The position numbers and the translations under genes are program-made. Of a DNA stretch of 64,000 nt, positions 58,848-64,000 are shown one piece after another. Location: the NCBI GenBank assembly GCA_030272155.1, contig CP126197.1:6006001-6070000 (forward strand). Direction: 5' to 3'. Numbering within the stretch: position 1 is the stretch's first letter; every line of letters starts with the position of its first letter. The stretch comes from Tetradesmus obliquus. Its lineage: Eukaryota > Chlorophyta > Chlorophyceae > Sphaeropleales > Scenedesmaceae. A model generated the notes under the pieces. That model saw only the letters and a list, made by a program, of their open reading frames with translations. It was not told where the DNA came from and made no database searches.

Positions 58848-60042
58848 GCCGGCAGCCATGGTACCATGGGTGCTGGCTGTGCTTGCCGCATGCCGGGCTG
58901 CAGGGCGCTGGCTGCAACGCGAGGGCGCAGGGCAGAAAGGGCGTGCTTCTAGTGCGTACGCAGCGAGAAAAGGGCTGTTGCCGGGCACTCTTCAGCCAGC
59001 TGCGTTACCAGCTGCTGCCATCAGCTGCATGCGTGCTGGGGCTGAGGGCCCATGTTGGCTTGTCAGCTGGGGCTGAGGCTGTCTGTGGCACCAGCCTTGC
59101 TGGCAGAGCCTGGTGGTCACTTTGTAGATTGAGGTTCTGGTAACAACTCGCTGCTTTCAACCAGTGCTCGCGAGGCACGTTGTTCACCATGAATTCATGG
59201 TCCTGGAACACTGAATCCTTGTTGTATCGTTGTTAGAACCCAGCTTGCGTGTTTTGGGCAGGTTTGCAGCGCTTCCTTGTAGCGCCTGGCAAAAGTGTCA
59301 CAGCGCGACCACGAGCTGTGCTTGCAAATGACCTGCACAGGACGCAGAGCTAAAAAGCCCGCAAGTCAGTTCAGACGCATTCTTACACTGCCAAAGGCTG
59401 GCCAGCGGTCCCATGGGGACAAGCTAGCTCAACTTGGCTCAATGATTGTAAACGCCCTGCGAAGGCTCATGCTCAGCAGCCAATGCAGTAGGCTCAAGTA
59501 ATGCGCAGCTACTAGCCTCAAAGGCATGCCGCCACATACGTCATAGCATGTCTGTCACACGCCTGGCTAGATAGCATACCCAGCAGTAAACTATCACCAG
59601 CGGCATCTTGTCACCTTCTGCTACCACACTATGCCACAGCAGTATGTACTGCCAACCATCCCAGCTGCAGCACAGCTGTTCTGGGCTGTGGCGTGGTGTC
59701 AGTGGCTGGGGCCATCACAAATAAACCAAATGATGCAATGCACCACCGAGCGTGGCAGTGCTGTCCATTTCAAGCAGGTAATCCGACATGCGTGCAAACC
59801 CATCCTTTCATGAACATGGTAACATGCCATAAGTAGCAGTAACATACCACCGCCACAAACACGTTCTGTTTAAATAACTTTAGCCTTAGCAGCACGCCAT
59901 AATTCACATCAAATGAAAACCTTGCGTTGTCATTTGCAGCGCAGCATTGATCATGGACAAAATATAAGATGTCTGCGCATGATTGTGTGCATGCCCGACC
60001 CTCCTGCAGCGTGCCGGCAGTTCTTCCTCAGCAGCAGCAGGC
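58848..60042. other. Convergent intergenic region, no supported gene
   Basis: 3' regions of RPL5 (plus) and the PKG-like kinase (minus). TGTAA on plus at 59447-59451 and TTACA (TGTAA on minus) near 59393 would give overlapping 3' UTRs if both were used. Confidence 0.5.

Positions 60043-64000
<3,958 letters not shown>

Overview
The window is nuclear DNA of a green alga, most likely a chlorophycean (Sphaeropleales/Scenedesmaceae-like by style; this placement is inference). The evidence is: GC-rich, intron-dense genes with GT-AG introns of roughly 60-1200 bp; frequent CAG/CTG-derived Gln, Ala and Ser tracts; a plant-type SnRK1 beta-gamma subunit; a plant-type FAD oxidoreductase; and a chlorophyte-style PKG. 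I rebuilt the genes by joining exons whose splice phases agree. Nine of the ten are followed to a stop within the window and nearly all junctions are in phase. No transposase, tRNA, rRNA, phage or CRISPR feature was found.

Layout, left to right. (1) 707-12214, plus: a very large EF-hand MscS-type mechanosensitive channel, 5' end unresolved. (2) 14196-19648, plus: a PHO4/PTB-type phosphate transporter. (3) 26729-21837, minus: NEDD1/GCP-WD, a WD40 recruiter of gamma-tubulin. (4) 29993-27438, minus: an alpha-N-terminal protein methyltransferase (NTMT1 family). (5) about 38955-31469, minus: a plastid-type FAD oxidoreductase ('lycopene cyclase-like' plant family) with an unusual repeated C-terminal tail. 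(6) 46202-41211, minus: SnRK1/AMPK beta-gamma subunit. (7) 46749-48410, plus: a 114-residue protein, possibly a mitochondrial complex I accessory subunit, divergent from gene 6. (8) 52591-49643, minus: ribosomal protein uL1 (RPL10A). (9) 55113-58847, plus: ribosomal protein uL18 (RPL5), divergent from gene 8. (10) 64000-60043, minus: a cyclic-nucleotide-dependent (PKG-like) AGC kinase, N-terminus beyond the right edge. The genes do not form a pathway; this is an ordinary eukaryotic gene neighbourhood with two divergent pairs (6/7 and 8/9).

The unusual part is in the introns and tails. At least ten places carry a direct duplication of a splice site or stop-codon region together with its flanking exon sequence, usually 30-190 bp away ('echo' copies). 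The extreme case is a 62-bp unit repeated 16 times at 9839-10796, in which every unit carries the last 28 nt of an exon plus, in most copies, a 5' splice site. The FAD oxidoreductase carries five copies of a 48-residue acidic module with fixed Cys, His and Trp positions that I do not recognise from any family. CTG runs lie just upstream of many 3' splice sites, while CAG/GCA/AGC runs lie in exons.
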